Shown here: positions 1 to 10,200 of the stretch, piece after piece
Layout of the letters: the number at the start of each line of letters is the position of its first letter
How positions within the stretch are numbered: the stretch's first letter is position 1
Notes under the pieces: model-generated
Told to the model about the DNA's origin: nothing
The model's input: only the letters and a program-made list of their open reading frames with translations
The model's database searches: none
Translations under genes and position numbers: made by a program
NCBI RefSeq assembly: GCF_037392515.1
Contig: NC_090283.1
Coordinates: forward strand, 25,188,249 to 25,252,248
Length of the DNA: 64,000 bases
From: Haliotis asinina
Taxonomy: Eukaryota > Mollusca > Gastropoda > Lepetellida > Haliotidae
Reading direction: 5' to 3'

Positions 1-157
1 ATTGAATAACCTATTGGTTAAATCGTTCGCTCTACACGCCGAAGTCCCGAGTTCAATTGCCCACGTGGGTGCAATGTGTAAAGTCCATCTCATTTGTCCT
101 CACCGTGATATTGCTGGGATATTGCTAAACGCGGCGTAAAACTTAACTCACTCAGTC
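1..157 (+). repeat. tRNA-derived SINE, 5' end at window edge
   Basis: The left part resembles a tRNA-like RNA polymerase III promoter: a box A-like stretch near 'ctattggttaaatcg' and a box B-like 'gagttcaattg'. A spacer follows, then the tail 'gatattgctgggatattg' and a CTCA-type end. The same architecture recurs at 7617-7785, 5590-5745 and 14887-15050. It is diverged and probably inactive. The first bases may lie outside the window. Confidence 0.75.
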
Positions 158-2574
158 CTAACACATGACTAAAACATTCAGGGTCATGTGGACTTCATCG
201 AAAGAAGTGTTTTGGCTGATGGATATGTGAAAACAATCGGGTCCACAATAAAACAATTGAGACATACATTTTGTGAGCATAGCTGGGTTGCCATAGTAGG
301 TTGCCATGGCGCGCCCCATGATCAACCACGTCTCTAGAGCTCACTACCCGACCTCTTAAGCCGCATCTACCATAGTTTGACCTTTGACCTTATCCGGAAA
401 ACAAAACCATGACTATATATTTTCAATCTTCCGGTACAAGTTTTGCATTTATTCATTCCCCTGAACGTTAACAAATGGCGTTGGCTGCTTGACTGCTGCC
501 GGACGCTGGAACTAACAGGGAGAAAGCTGGTCTAAATCCCGTCTGAGAGTGACTTTCATGTGAAACTGTATAATGCTTTCTGCGGGAGCTAGTTCCAGAC
601 AAATTCCCATAGCACAAAATTTCTTTGGACAAAATCCCATAGGTAATACAGAGCAAAACCTCAGTTTTAATTTATAAGGCTAGTGAGCTAAAACCAGTAG
701 CATGTTATGAGTATCGTGTTGTCATGAATGAGTTTAATGAGCATTGTTACGAGCTGAACTGTCGATAGTCGCACATACAATCGATGCATCGATAGTTTTT
801 CACCACTACAATCGATTAATTCACATCGGAGACTGAACAACTGCAATGCATCTATAGTTCGACGCATCGTTACAGCCCTAACCACGACACATATATACCT
901 CGGTCACACATTTTCACACTTAATTCTGTTCAGCTTGTAAAACAAGCATGAGGATACTAGACAGCAAAGTTTGTCCACAGCAAAGACAGCAAAGTTTGTC
1001 GTTGGCGAGCGGTCTATGGCGCCATGCTTGTAATGCAGCAAGCTTTGAGTGCCAGGATCGAGCCAATCTGTGATCAGGTGTGAAAACCTTGGCGTCAACT
1101 TTCTGTGCAGACTCTTTCATGGTTGTTATTAGTGCTTATGTGCAGATGGTTCATGATGATCATACGTTAGGAAAAATAAAAGTATCTATTTTAAAATAAA
1201 GTGTATACCATTTTTTGACACTGTTGAGATTTTGTCCGTAGTATGCAGGCAATTTGTCAAACAGGATTTGATTTTGTCCTGTATCATTATGTCCGGCTGG
1301 GGTTTTGTCCTACCCTCTTCTATTAGGCTAAATAAAAAACGTAAAATGTTTGTCGGGCATCGGAGCGTCACTAGTTTTTGTGCGCGTAACAATTTTTTAC
1401 TGCCATTTGAAAAAGATATGTTGACTTTGCCGCGTCGAGCCAATTTTCCACTATAATGATGTGTGTCTGTAAGAACGAGTGTGACCGAATCTGCAACTCA
1501 TTAACACGTGCTAGACCTCCCAAGCTGTATTTCTCAGAGAAAAACAATGTGTTCCTCCCTCGTCACTTTTTTTCTCTCAAAATTAAAAAAATTAATAGTT
1601 CTATACTTTTTAAAAAAATTAATGTGCCCGAGAAACGATTATTTTTTTTATTCAGCCTTATCCTTCTCGTAAGCTTGAAAAGGCCGGGTGGCTTGTCGAT
1701 GAAATGTATTTGTATATCTGGAAAATATGTAACACGGAAATGAACAAATTTTCTTCTTCTTCTATTGGGCCAGGTCTACATACGCACGTAAAGCAGCCAA
1801 GTCCATCTTATCTCACCATTAGATTCCAATATTTTGGTTTTTATGAGCACATGAATCTCGAATATCATTCATCTTTCTAGCTGCTAATCAACACTTTATA
1901 TACAGTACTGACCTACTATTAGCAGTACAGTGCTCTTTACCACTGCTTAAAATCTCGATCAGAGATACCATTGGGAATTGATTTTCCTGAGTGAGTATAT
2001 ATATGTATTTCTAAACACTCAGTTCACTGGCACGGACGCACGCACGGACGCACACACATGAAATTGCACGTGCATCCTAATTACTGCACCAGAAGAGACT
2101 TTCTGATTAGAGCAATAGAATTGTATGCCCTTATCAAACACCCAACTCAAGAGCCATAGCCTTTGAAGTATACGTGGAATTCTCGTCACCTTCTCACCCA
2201 GTCTATACAGAGGTATGGTGGTTCCAGTTATATTCCTTTCTCTTTGACTTCAAACAAGGCGATTAGTGAATATAGTCCCACACAGTAGAAGGGACACAAC
2301 TCTGTCATGACTGATTGCAGACAACTGAAACGGAAGTTCGTTCAGGATAGAAGAGGGACATTGGATGCAAAGTCGTGTTCATCATTGTTACATTCACCTG
2401 GCTATGCGCATGCGCAGCGGCCTGGATTTGAACTCCCGATCAGTTGATAAATGTTGATGGCTGTCAAACACCTTTAACTTTTGTATGTGTTAATATCTAA
2501 CTGATGGGAAATCCAAAAAAGATCTTCCACGAGTAAGCTTGAGGAGAAAGTGGGCACAAACGACAATACCTTCC
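158..2574. other. Spacer without recognised gene
   Basis: I see AT-rich spacer with only short open frames that lack recognisable motifs, splice structure or a neighbouring context. There is no repeat here that I can tie to others in the window. It may hold distal regulatory DNA for the SDR gene at 7.2 kb, but nothing in the sequence shows that directly. Confidence 0.5.
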
Positions 2575-2684
2575 ATACACATAATAGTGTCTCTCAATAC
2601 ACAGAATAATGCCACTAAATACACAGGATAATGCCACTCAATGCACAGGATAATGTCACTCAATACACAGGTTATTCCACATAA
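2575..2684. repeat. 22-bp minisatellite, about five units
   Basis: Five adjoining copies of a 22-bp unit of the form 'atacacaggataatgccact' plus two bases, each differing at a few positions. The open frame read through it on the minus strand is an artefact of the repeat. Confidence 0.85.
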
Positions 2685-3046
2685 GGGCACCCAGGGGGAT
2701 TTCAGGCTAAAAGAGGTGCAATGTTTTATGTAGTGACTGATAAAACGGAACGTGTGGTCAGACTGAATTACTTGGTTCAGGGTATGCAGTCGTACCCGCC
2801 TGTGCTCATAACATCATCCGCTAGGATGGCTGGTCCAGGCGAAGTTATCGACAGAACGCCGTCACTTATTCCGACGTTACACAGAATATGGAGAAAAGGG
2901 TGGTTCAGGTCAGACCTCGAGCAACACAGAAAACACTTCCGTAAATTACTAAAGTATATGTTCAGAGACAGGCCAGGTCCACCCAATGTCCTTAAAGATA
3001 AAATTCTGGGTGTAGATTATCCACGGATAACATAACGCCCGGTGCG
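2685..3046. other. Spacer with an unrecognised 104-codon open frame
   Basis: An open frame at 2721-3035 (+) reads as a basic, Arg-rich polypeptide with no domain I recognise. It has no visible splice or promoter context and ends where the repeat of 3047-3420 begins. I treat it as spacer, though a degraded transposon fragment is possible. Confidence 0.4.
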
Positions 3047-3420
3047 CGTGTACCATGGGTGGCAGAAAACAAAATGTAAACAAACAGATCGTTCATTTTT
3101 ATCGAATGTACAAACCCACGACTGGATGATGCAATGTCCTTACATACATTATTTACGCCCTTTCTCGGTGAACAGTTTAAACCGTAAATAGGACAAACAT
3201 CAATAAATAAGCAATTCATCTGTACACAACCTCTTGGTGATGGATGCTTTTCGTTCTAGAAAATCACAGTGAGGCAAGTCATGCTGATGGATTGAAGCAA
3301 GTCTTGTTGAAATGCGTGGACGTAAATTGCTGAGTCATGATCTGGGACGGCGGATTACTACCAACGTAAGCTAATTTGCGCATGCGTTGACATATAACAC
3401 ATTGTATACACGTTATGTGG
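3047..3420 (+). repeat. Copy 1 of promoter-proximal repeat (R1)
   Basis: This stretch is clearly similar to 6430-6750 and 6772-7130, sharing blocks such as 'tatcgaatgtac', 'aaaatcacagtgaggcaagtcatg', 'aaattgctgagtca' and 'tgggacggcg'. It ends, like the copy next to the SDR gene, with 'tgcgcatgcgttga' followed by a TATA-like 'catataac'. It therefore looks like a displaced duplicate of the SDR copy A promoter region. No SDR exon 1 follows it. Confidence 0.75.
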
Positions 3421-3639
3421 ACTATAATACAGCCTTCAATTCTGTACAAGAAGGTATATTGTGGTGTTTACTTGCGATTCGTGGTATAAGTTAAAAATGT
3501 AAAAAATATAGTCATGTATCCTGGCAGACGTAAGTAAGTAAATATTGCATAATGGCGCAGCTGCAATGTTGCAGTATTCGCGGTGAGTATCTAGGCAGAC
3601 GAAAAAGCTCTGATGAGATAAAGCAGTAATTTCAACAGT
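3421..3639. other. Short spacer, nothing recognised
   Basis: AT-rich sequence between a promoter-like repeat and a LINE relic. I see no gene or repeat structure. Confidence 0.4.
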
Positions 3640-3940
3640 AAATGTGAATACAATTTAGGTGTAAGGCAAGGATGCATAGTACGCCCTTATCCCTTTTTAT
3701 GCTTTATTGATACATTAGCCATGAAGATTATGATACATGCGAGGGTAGTATATAAATGTATCCCTGTCTTCCATGAGACTTGCACTGCAGTTTAACCAAT
3801 GATGTTTTATGGAGTTTAGCGAAAATAATGCAAGAAAGTCAACCTGGCAGAAACTAAGGTAATTGTTTAAATGGAGAAAATGGATTTACAAAAGCAGAGC
3901 ATGTGATGCTGTTACCAAATACAAATATTTATATTGAGAC
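3640..3940 (+). pseudogene. Decayed LINE reverse-transcriptase relic
   Basis: Translation around 3656-3730 gives NLGVRQGCIVRPYPFLCFID, matching the 'GVRQGCxxSPxLFxxFIxD' block of non-LTR reverse transcriptases (RT domain 4). About 100-200 bases further on, in shifted frames, residues resembling the following RT block ('KVNLAETKVIV', then 'TKYKYLYI') appear. The catalytic YxDD region is not preserved and frames shift, so this is an old dead fragment. The family differs from the I-like LINEs elsewhere in the window. Confidence 0.65.
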
Positions 3941-4716
3941 ATATGTTTCCCACTTACCACAAGCTACCCATAATGCAATCATTATGTTCTTTGTCATTCC
4001 ATCTACGACTTGAGTTTCAACTGCCATTGTAGAATTCAGCAAGTCATTCAACAAATATGTCGAACGTTGTGATTCTTTTCACGGACGGATCCCGTGGTGA
4101 CCGTTGCTGCACGTCAGACCGCTGATATCAGGTTGATACGTGATGGGTGATACCTTAGTTACGGTGTGCATACTTCCAACAAGTGATCAGTCCCATGACT
4201 TTATATTCTACAAGTTTCTTTTCCGCGATCGGAGATTATCATGACATTACCGTTATGTAGTCACAACAATCGTTTCACAGCTATCCTACTTATCTGAAAG
4301 AGAAATAGCGCGCTCACATACTTATGTTGTATGGCACTAACTCTCCGGAAAAGTTAAAGGGACACTGATCTAGAGAGATTAATGTTTCACGCCAACAATC
4401 CAATTACGAAACCAAGTTGCTGTGTAGCCAGTCCCTGCGCCCTCGACCGTGAATGACACGGAGGCTGGGCAACAGTTTCAGAGGGGCATTAAGAAGGGTG
4501 GATGCCCATCAAATGCTGTTATTTGAAAATATCATGTCTAGTTCTTGTCAGATTGTAATAAATTATCCCAGCAGTGTATCGGGTATATATTTTATGAGCA
4601 TGTATATTTTCGGGTATTTTAAATCATGGACGGCATGATAACAGATCCTTTTCGACAGCATTTCTTCGTTTTTTTACCTTTATATTCTACAAGTTTCTTT
4701 TATTCATCATCGTCCA
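3941..4716. other. Spacer without recognised gene
   Basis: No coding, RNA or repeat feature is supported here apart from a repeated phrase 'tttatattctacaagtttctttt' at about 4200 and 4678, which suggests a small local duplication. Confidence 0.4.
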
Positions 4717-4980
4717 GTGAAGGTCCGTGGTAGAATAGGCCTTCAGCAACCCATGCTTGCCGTAAAAAGCGACTATGCTGTCGTAAGAGGTGACTAACGG
4801 GATCTGGTGGTCAGACTCGCTGACATGGTTGACGCATGCCATCGCTTCTCAGTTGTGCAGATCGATGCTTATGCTGTTGATCACTGGGTTGCCTGGTCAA
4901 GACGCGTTTATTTACAGACCACCGCCATATAGCTGGAATATTGCTGAGTGCGGCGTGAAACTAAACTCACTCACTCACTT
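4717..4980 (+). repeat. SINE with conserved central domain
   Basis: The copy reads 'gtagaataggccttcagc', then the conserved core 'gtcgtaagaggtgactaacg' and 'ctcgctgacatggttgac', then 'gatcactgggttgcctgg', and ends with 'atagctggaatattgctg' and CTCA repeats. The same family lies at 5100-5182, 8098-8340, 8726-8855, 16168-16380, 23393-23480 and 24295-24560. It resembles the molluscan SINE class with a long conserved central domain; the family name is inferred. Confidence 0.85.
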
Positions 4981-5099
4981 TTATCATGTCACGTTAACAC
5001 GTGATGTCTGGTACCTATAGCATTTAAAAAAAATCCACACACACATTTGAATTGTTTCAAACCGTAAACCAACAACCCCACTTTGCCACTAAAAAACTT

Positions 5100-5182
5100 A
5101 GTGAGTGAGCGAGTTTAGTTTTACGCCGCAAGCATGGGTTGGTGAAGGCCTATTCTACCCCAGACCTTCACGGGTCTTAGAA
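5100..5182 (-). repeat. Internally deleted conserved-core SINE
   Basis: On the minus strand this copy has the head 'gtagaataggccttcacc' joined directly to the tail 'gcggcgtaaaactaaact' and CTCA. The whole central domain is missing. It is a deletion derivative of the family at 4717-4980. Confidence 0.8.
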
Positions 5183-5589
5183 ATCTGAAAATGTCACATA
5201 GGCAGTTACACGTAGGCATGTATTGTTCTTAACTGCAGCACACACTTAGGCAATTACACGTAGGCATGTACTGTTCTTAACTTTAGCACACAGCAAATGC
5301 TTATACACATATGCATTACTTTGCAACAATGAAGTTCTGCTAGTTTCCTCAAAGTAATGTCCGCACGTGTTTTAGGCGATTGAAACTGCATGCAAAGCAG
5401 CGTTTACTATTCCCTTGCTATAACCAGTGTTTGGTGATATAAACCTACACCACTTTACTAGTATTCGTCATTATTTGATGTTCATTTAATGAATCTGTAG
5501 CAGTTACAGTTAGTAGTAACACCATTCAGATTATCCGACAAAGCTTCCCATTTGGCATTTCTCGTTTCTGGAGTAACTACTCAACATTA
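5183..5589. other. Spacer with a short direct repeat
   Basis: A phrase 'ggcaattacacgtaggcatg' occurs near 5202 (with one difference) and at 5250, so about 45-50 bp is tandemly duplicated. Nothing else is recognised. Confidence 0.5.
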
Positions 5590-5745
5590 TGAGTGAGTTG
5601 ATATAGTTTTACGCCGCTTTTAGCAATCTTCTAGCAAATATCACGGCGGGGGACTTCAGAAATGGGCTTCACACATTCTACCCATGCGGGGAATCGAACC
5701 CGGATCTTGGGAGTGACGAACCAACGCTTTAACTGAATCAGCAAC
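5590..5745 (-). repeat. tRNA-derived SINE
   Basis: Minus-strand copy with the tRNA-like head (box B-like 'gggttcgattcc' beside position 5700, read on the minus strand) and the shared tail in 'tagttttacgccgc' with CTCA repeats at about 5590. The head borders directly on the A/C-rich tract at 5746-5925. Confidence 0.8.
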
Positions 5746-5925
5746 TGAACAAAAACCCAACAACAACAAAACCAGCAACAAACAAACAAAAGCAAGAAAA
5801 AGAATACCCCTCCCCCAAACACAAAGAAACCCCCAAAACAAACAAACAAACAAAAAGAAAACAAACAAAGACACAAAAGAAAACCAACAACAGACAAACA
5901 AACAAAAAAGCTAAAAACACATCGA
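5746..5925. repeat. A/C-rich low-complexity tract (CAAA-type)
   Basis: About 180 bp of degenerate CAAA/CAACA repeats with almost no G or T on the + strand. The Phe/Val/Cys-rich minus-strand open frames read through it are by-products of composition. Confidence 0.85.
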
Positions 5926-6429
5926 TCCAAGGATTAGCCGACAACACGATGATTGATTTTTTCCTTAGATCTTGCACAGCGGACAGGTTAAGAGGTAGTG
6001 TTTATGTATGTTGATTTATTAACGTACACTGAATACACCAGCATTCTGTTGTAAGGTGCTCGTGCAAAGCAACGTCTTTCTTTAAAATATATTTACCGCC
6101 AATTTATTGATTGATCACTCGTCGTTGGCTAGCTAAATTACCTTTCTAAAGAATGGTGGTCATTATACAATTAGTTGCCAGGTGCGCTATCTTGGCTGAC
6201 CAACGAGACTATACGCAAATGTGAAAAACCTGAAACAGTCACGCGACCAGTTAAGAAACTATCATCAGTTATAACGTTATATACATACTGAGAAAATTAA
6301 ACTGCTAAACAGTTGTATACGAATGACATGTCGTTTCTTTATGTGAATATTGATAGCGAATCCATAAGCTAATAGCCTGGTATTATTGTCAGAACTTTAA
6401 TCTCTTATAATCATGGATTTCAGAAAGCT
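5926..6429. other. Spacer without recognised gene
   Basis: AT-rich sequence between the low-complexity tract and the second promoter-proximal repeat. I see no supported feature. Confidence 0.4.
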
Positions 6430-6750
6430 CATGTATGTACCATGGGTGAAAAAAATGTAAACACACAGATCACATATTGTTATCGAATGTACAACGCCAC
6501 GACTGGTTGATGCAATGTCTTTGTATGCAATATTTAGAATACATCCTTTATCTGTGAAAACACTCAGGTGTATATGGAAATACAGCCTTCTGAAATTTGT
6601 ACATTACCTTAGAGCAGTCGATGTGAATGAGTAGTTGTAAAGGATAACAGTGCAGCAGACTATGGTGATAGGGTAAAACCTCGTCACAATGAATGGACGT
6701 ACATTGATGAGTCATGATCTGGGACGGTACGTTACTACCGTGTGCACGAG
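6430..6750 (+). repeat. Copy 2 of promoter-proximal repeat (R2)
   Basis: Similar to R1 (3047-3420) and R3 (6772-7130) from 'gtaccatgggtg' through 'tgggacggtacgttactacc'. It lacks the promoter-like end (the NRF-1-like and TATA-like part) seen in R1 and R3. A short GAGCTC-rich palindromic tract at about 6747-6770 separates it from R3. Confidence 0.75.
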
Positions 6751-6771
6751 CTCGAGCTCGAGCACGAGCAC

Positions 6772-7130
6772 TCGCAAACAAAATGTAAACAAACATGTCG
6801 TTCATTGTTATCGAATGTACAGAGCCACGACTTGTTGACTCCGTGTCCTTAAATTCAGTATTTAGAATGCATCCTTTCTCGGGGAAAAGTTAAGCTCTAA
6901 ATGGAAACACAGTCTTCAATAAATAATCAGTTAATACATGTGTACATAACCTTAAAGCAGTTGATGATGGATGCAAGTAGTCCCGGAAAATCACATTGAG
7001 GCAAGTCATGGCGATGAGGTCAAGTCTTGTCGAAATGCATCAACGTAAATTGCTGAGTCACGATATGGGACGGCGTCTTTAACCAGAGCAGGCACGTATG
7101 CGCATGCGTTGAAATTGCTATATATAACAT
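6772..7130 (+). repeat. Copy 3 of promoter-proximal repeat (R3), next to the SDR gene
   Basis: Third copy of the unit, adjoining R2 in the same orientation. It ends in the presumed promoter of SDR copy A, about 100 bp before the start codon. R1 shares the same end, so part of the promoter belongs to the repeated unit. Confidence 0.75.
7100..7127 (+). promoter_or_regulatory. Candidate core promoter of SDR copy A
   Basis: A near-palindromic 'tgcgcatgcg' (NRF-1-like) is followed about 10 bp later by a TATA-like 'ctatatataa' at 7118-7127, roughly 100 bp before the ATG at 7229. The spacing is plausible for a TATA promoter with a short 5' UTR. The assignment comes from motif appearance only. Confidence 0.45.
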
Positions 7131-7228
7131 TCTGTTGATAATCAAAAATACCTTACTCGTCGCCGTGTAGGTATTAAAACACAAAAACAAAGAAAAAAAG
7201 ATTGCTTGAGCAGTCACTTCCTGCTGAA

Positions 7229-10200
7229 ATGGCCCTGAGAGGAAAAGTTGCTATCATTACAGGTGAGATATTTTACTGTGTAATGCATTTATACATTTCA
7301 TGGGTTTGAATCTGCGACTATTGGCATGTCAGCAAGGTTTTATCCCATTTGTCATACGCCCATTCCCCATCCGACCGGGGCGGTGTGTGAGACCAAGAAG
7401 GCGACATTGCGCCCCATTTCTTCGGTGTCTCCAGCTCGACCGAGTGACGTCACCCTTATTATCGCTTCAGCAATCTGAACGAATGGAGACGAATGAATTA
7501 GTGACAGAATGCAGTATTCTGAAATTCAAAGACAATCTGAAAAAGAATGCAATATATGTGCCATGATCAGAATGTACTTCAGGTACGTCACGTTTAGAGA
7601 TCGATCATAATTTAGGCGGGTGGTGGGGTAACCCAGTGGTTAAAGCGTTCGCTCACCACGCCGAAGAGCCGGGTTCGATTCCCCCCATCGGTGCAATATG
7701 TGAGGTCCGTTTCTGGTATCCACCGCCGTGATATTACTGGAATATTGCTTAAAGTGGCATAAAACTAAACTCGCTCACTCATACGGCTGCGTATGATACA
7801 ATAGACTAGCTTGCATTTCATGAGCGAGATACAAGGTGATAGTCAACACGTCTCCTCTGCATACCGACTGTTTTGAATATGTGCCTAGAAAAGATGGGTA
7901 GGAATAATATTCCATTTCCGATTGGAATTAAACTGTTCAGATTTAAGGCAAACCTCTATTTTCTTAAAGGCTGAGTCTACTCCATTTTGTAGTTTGTATA
8001 TTCAACCATTTTCCAATGCGAATTTCAGATATCAAAATCTTGTTAATTTTTTGGATCATCAAGAATGGCTTACTCAATTATGGAACGATAGAGAGTGCAT
8101 GAGTGAGTTTAGTTTTACGCCGCACTCAGCAATATTCCAGCTATATGGCGGCGGTATGTAAATAATTGTGTCTGGACCAGTCAATCCAGTGATCAACAGC
8201 ATGAACATCGATCTGCGCAACTGGGAACCCATGACATGTGCCAACCAAGTCAGCTAGCCTGACCACCCGATCCGTTAGTCGCCTCTACCGACAGCATAGT
8301 CACCTTTTTATGGCATGGGTTGTTGAAGGCATATTCTACCCCTTCTCCGGGCCACTATGAAACGATATGTCAAGGCGTATGTTACCAAAGTAATGAAGAT
8401 ATGTTCTGTGAGCAGACCCAGGCTGTAAATGCACAAGGAGACAATCCAATCACTGACTTTGGCCTTAAGTCACCAGCGTACAATCCGACTCAAGGGCTAG
8501 CTTCTAGGCAGGTGGAAACTAAACCTTCCGATCCTGAAGGAACGGTGTTATGGTTCAGTCTGTGGTGTTGTTCCTAATGTTGTTTGTGGTGTTGTTCCTA
8601 ATGTTGTTTGTGGTGTTGGGTTCTGTTTAAATTCTGACGTTTGTTCAGAAGCTAATGTTTGTGGAACTGCTTCTGTTGTTTGCTGAGATACTGAAGTTGT
8701 TTGTGGACACATACCATCGTATTCCAGTTGCGTAGATCGATACTCATGCTGTTGATCACTGTCTTTTAATAATTGTCTGATCGATACTCGGTTATTTGCA
8801 GCCAACCGCCATGTAGCTTGAATATTGTTGAGTGCTGCGTATAACTACCCTCACCTACACACGTCTGAGGTTGTTTGGGTTATTTATTTTGCGGGTGTAG
8901 TGTCGATGTTGTGTGATGCCCGTTGTTAATGTTTTTGAGGTGTTTTTGTCTGTGGTGTTGTTGAAACTGTTTAGGGGGCTGGGGCACCGCGAAGCATCTG
9001 CTGACATTGTCTGTGGTACTGAGATGGTGTTCAGGATATCTTCCGTATTCCTCCCATGATATCATGCTTTCATTCCAAACAACTATCCATCATATATGTT
9101 GTAAATGTTGTTTGTGATGCTGCTGACATTGACTTTGATACAGCGCTGACGTTGAGGTTGTCTCCCTTATTCCTCCAACTGTTCCTTTCATAATGTCATG
9201 CTTTCATTCCAAGCAATTATCCATCACATATTGAATAATATCATTCTTTCATTTCAAGCAATTATTAATTACACATCACTGTTGCAAATGCTATTTGTAA
9301 AGCGGCTGTTTTGGTTGCCTGTTTATGGTTCTATTGATAATATAGTGGTCGTCACTCGTGCTATTTCCTGCGTGAATATTGTTGCAACACTTCAGGAGTC
9401 AATGGTGTTATTATAGCTCGTGTCTAGTTAAGTAATCCGATTTCAGCTGAATAGGGAAGGAATCCCGATCCATAATGGTGACCATAATATTAAAACCAGG
9501 TCTAATGTCATTACATAGGTTCGCAAACTGTATGAACGAATTCGGAGGCATGCTATATCTTGAGACAATGTTTACGTTTAAAGATCGTAGACAGTCTAAT
9601 TATCCAGTAAAACTACCCAGACGCTGTGTGTCACACATATGTTGTTTAGGCTACGGCTTAGTCAATATGATTAAGATAGTAACAAATAATTCCATTTAAA
9701 CTGAAAAGGTGCCCGAGTATTTCAGGAGAAGCTGGGTAAATCCATATTGTATAGAAACTTGCTTCTTTCAGGGCTTTAGCATTGCAGGGAAGAAATTGTA
9801 GAAGAGACAATATTGTGGTTCAGGGACTGTGAGACAGGTTAGGGTGCTGTTGTGGGTTCTTGTAAATAAATATAGCACCAATTTCTTACCGAGAAAAAAA
9901 TATTCAGTGCTTTGGGAAAAAAAGTTTAAAAATACCAGACTTGCGACTTTTCCTCAATGTGATCAGATCCTTACGGGATGATTTTGACAGTCAAAGAGCA
10001 ATGTTAGTCGAAGGACAGCCCAAAGGTTTCTCATGCCCTTACATATGGACCAATGGATTGCACATGTCCAAACACACGCACGCCCTCCCTTTCTCACCCA
10101 CTCACACACGCACACACACACACGCACACGCTCGCACGCACACTCACATACACACACTCTCTCTCACACACACACTTCACAATAAATATACGTGGAAGAG

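Noticed and set aside
2490-2690. CRISPR-like array
   Set aside because: The 22-bp units are contiguous without spacers and the genome is eukaryotic, so this is a minisatellite.
2721-3035. 104-codon open frame on the + strand
   Set aside because: No recognisable motif, no promoter or splice context, and it is overlapped by an equally long antisense frame.
5631-5977. Overlapping minus-strand frames rich in Phe, Val and Cys
   Set aside because: They translate an A/C-rich low-complexity tract and SINE sequence; hydrophobicity comes from base composition.
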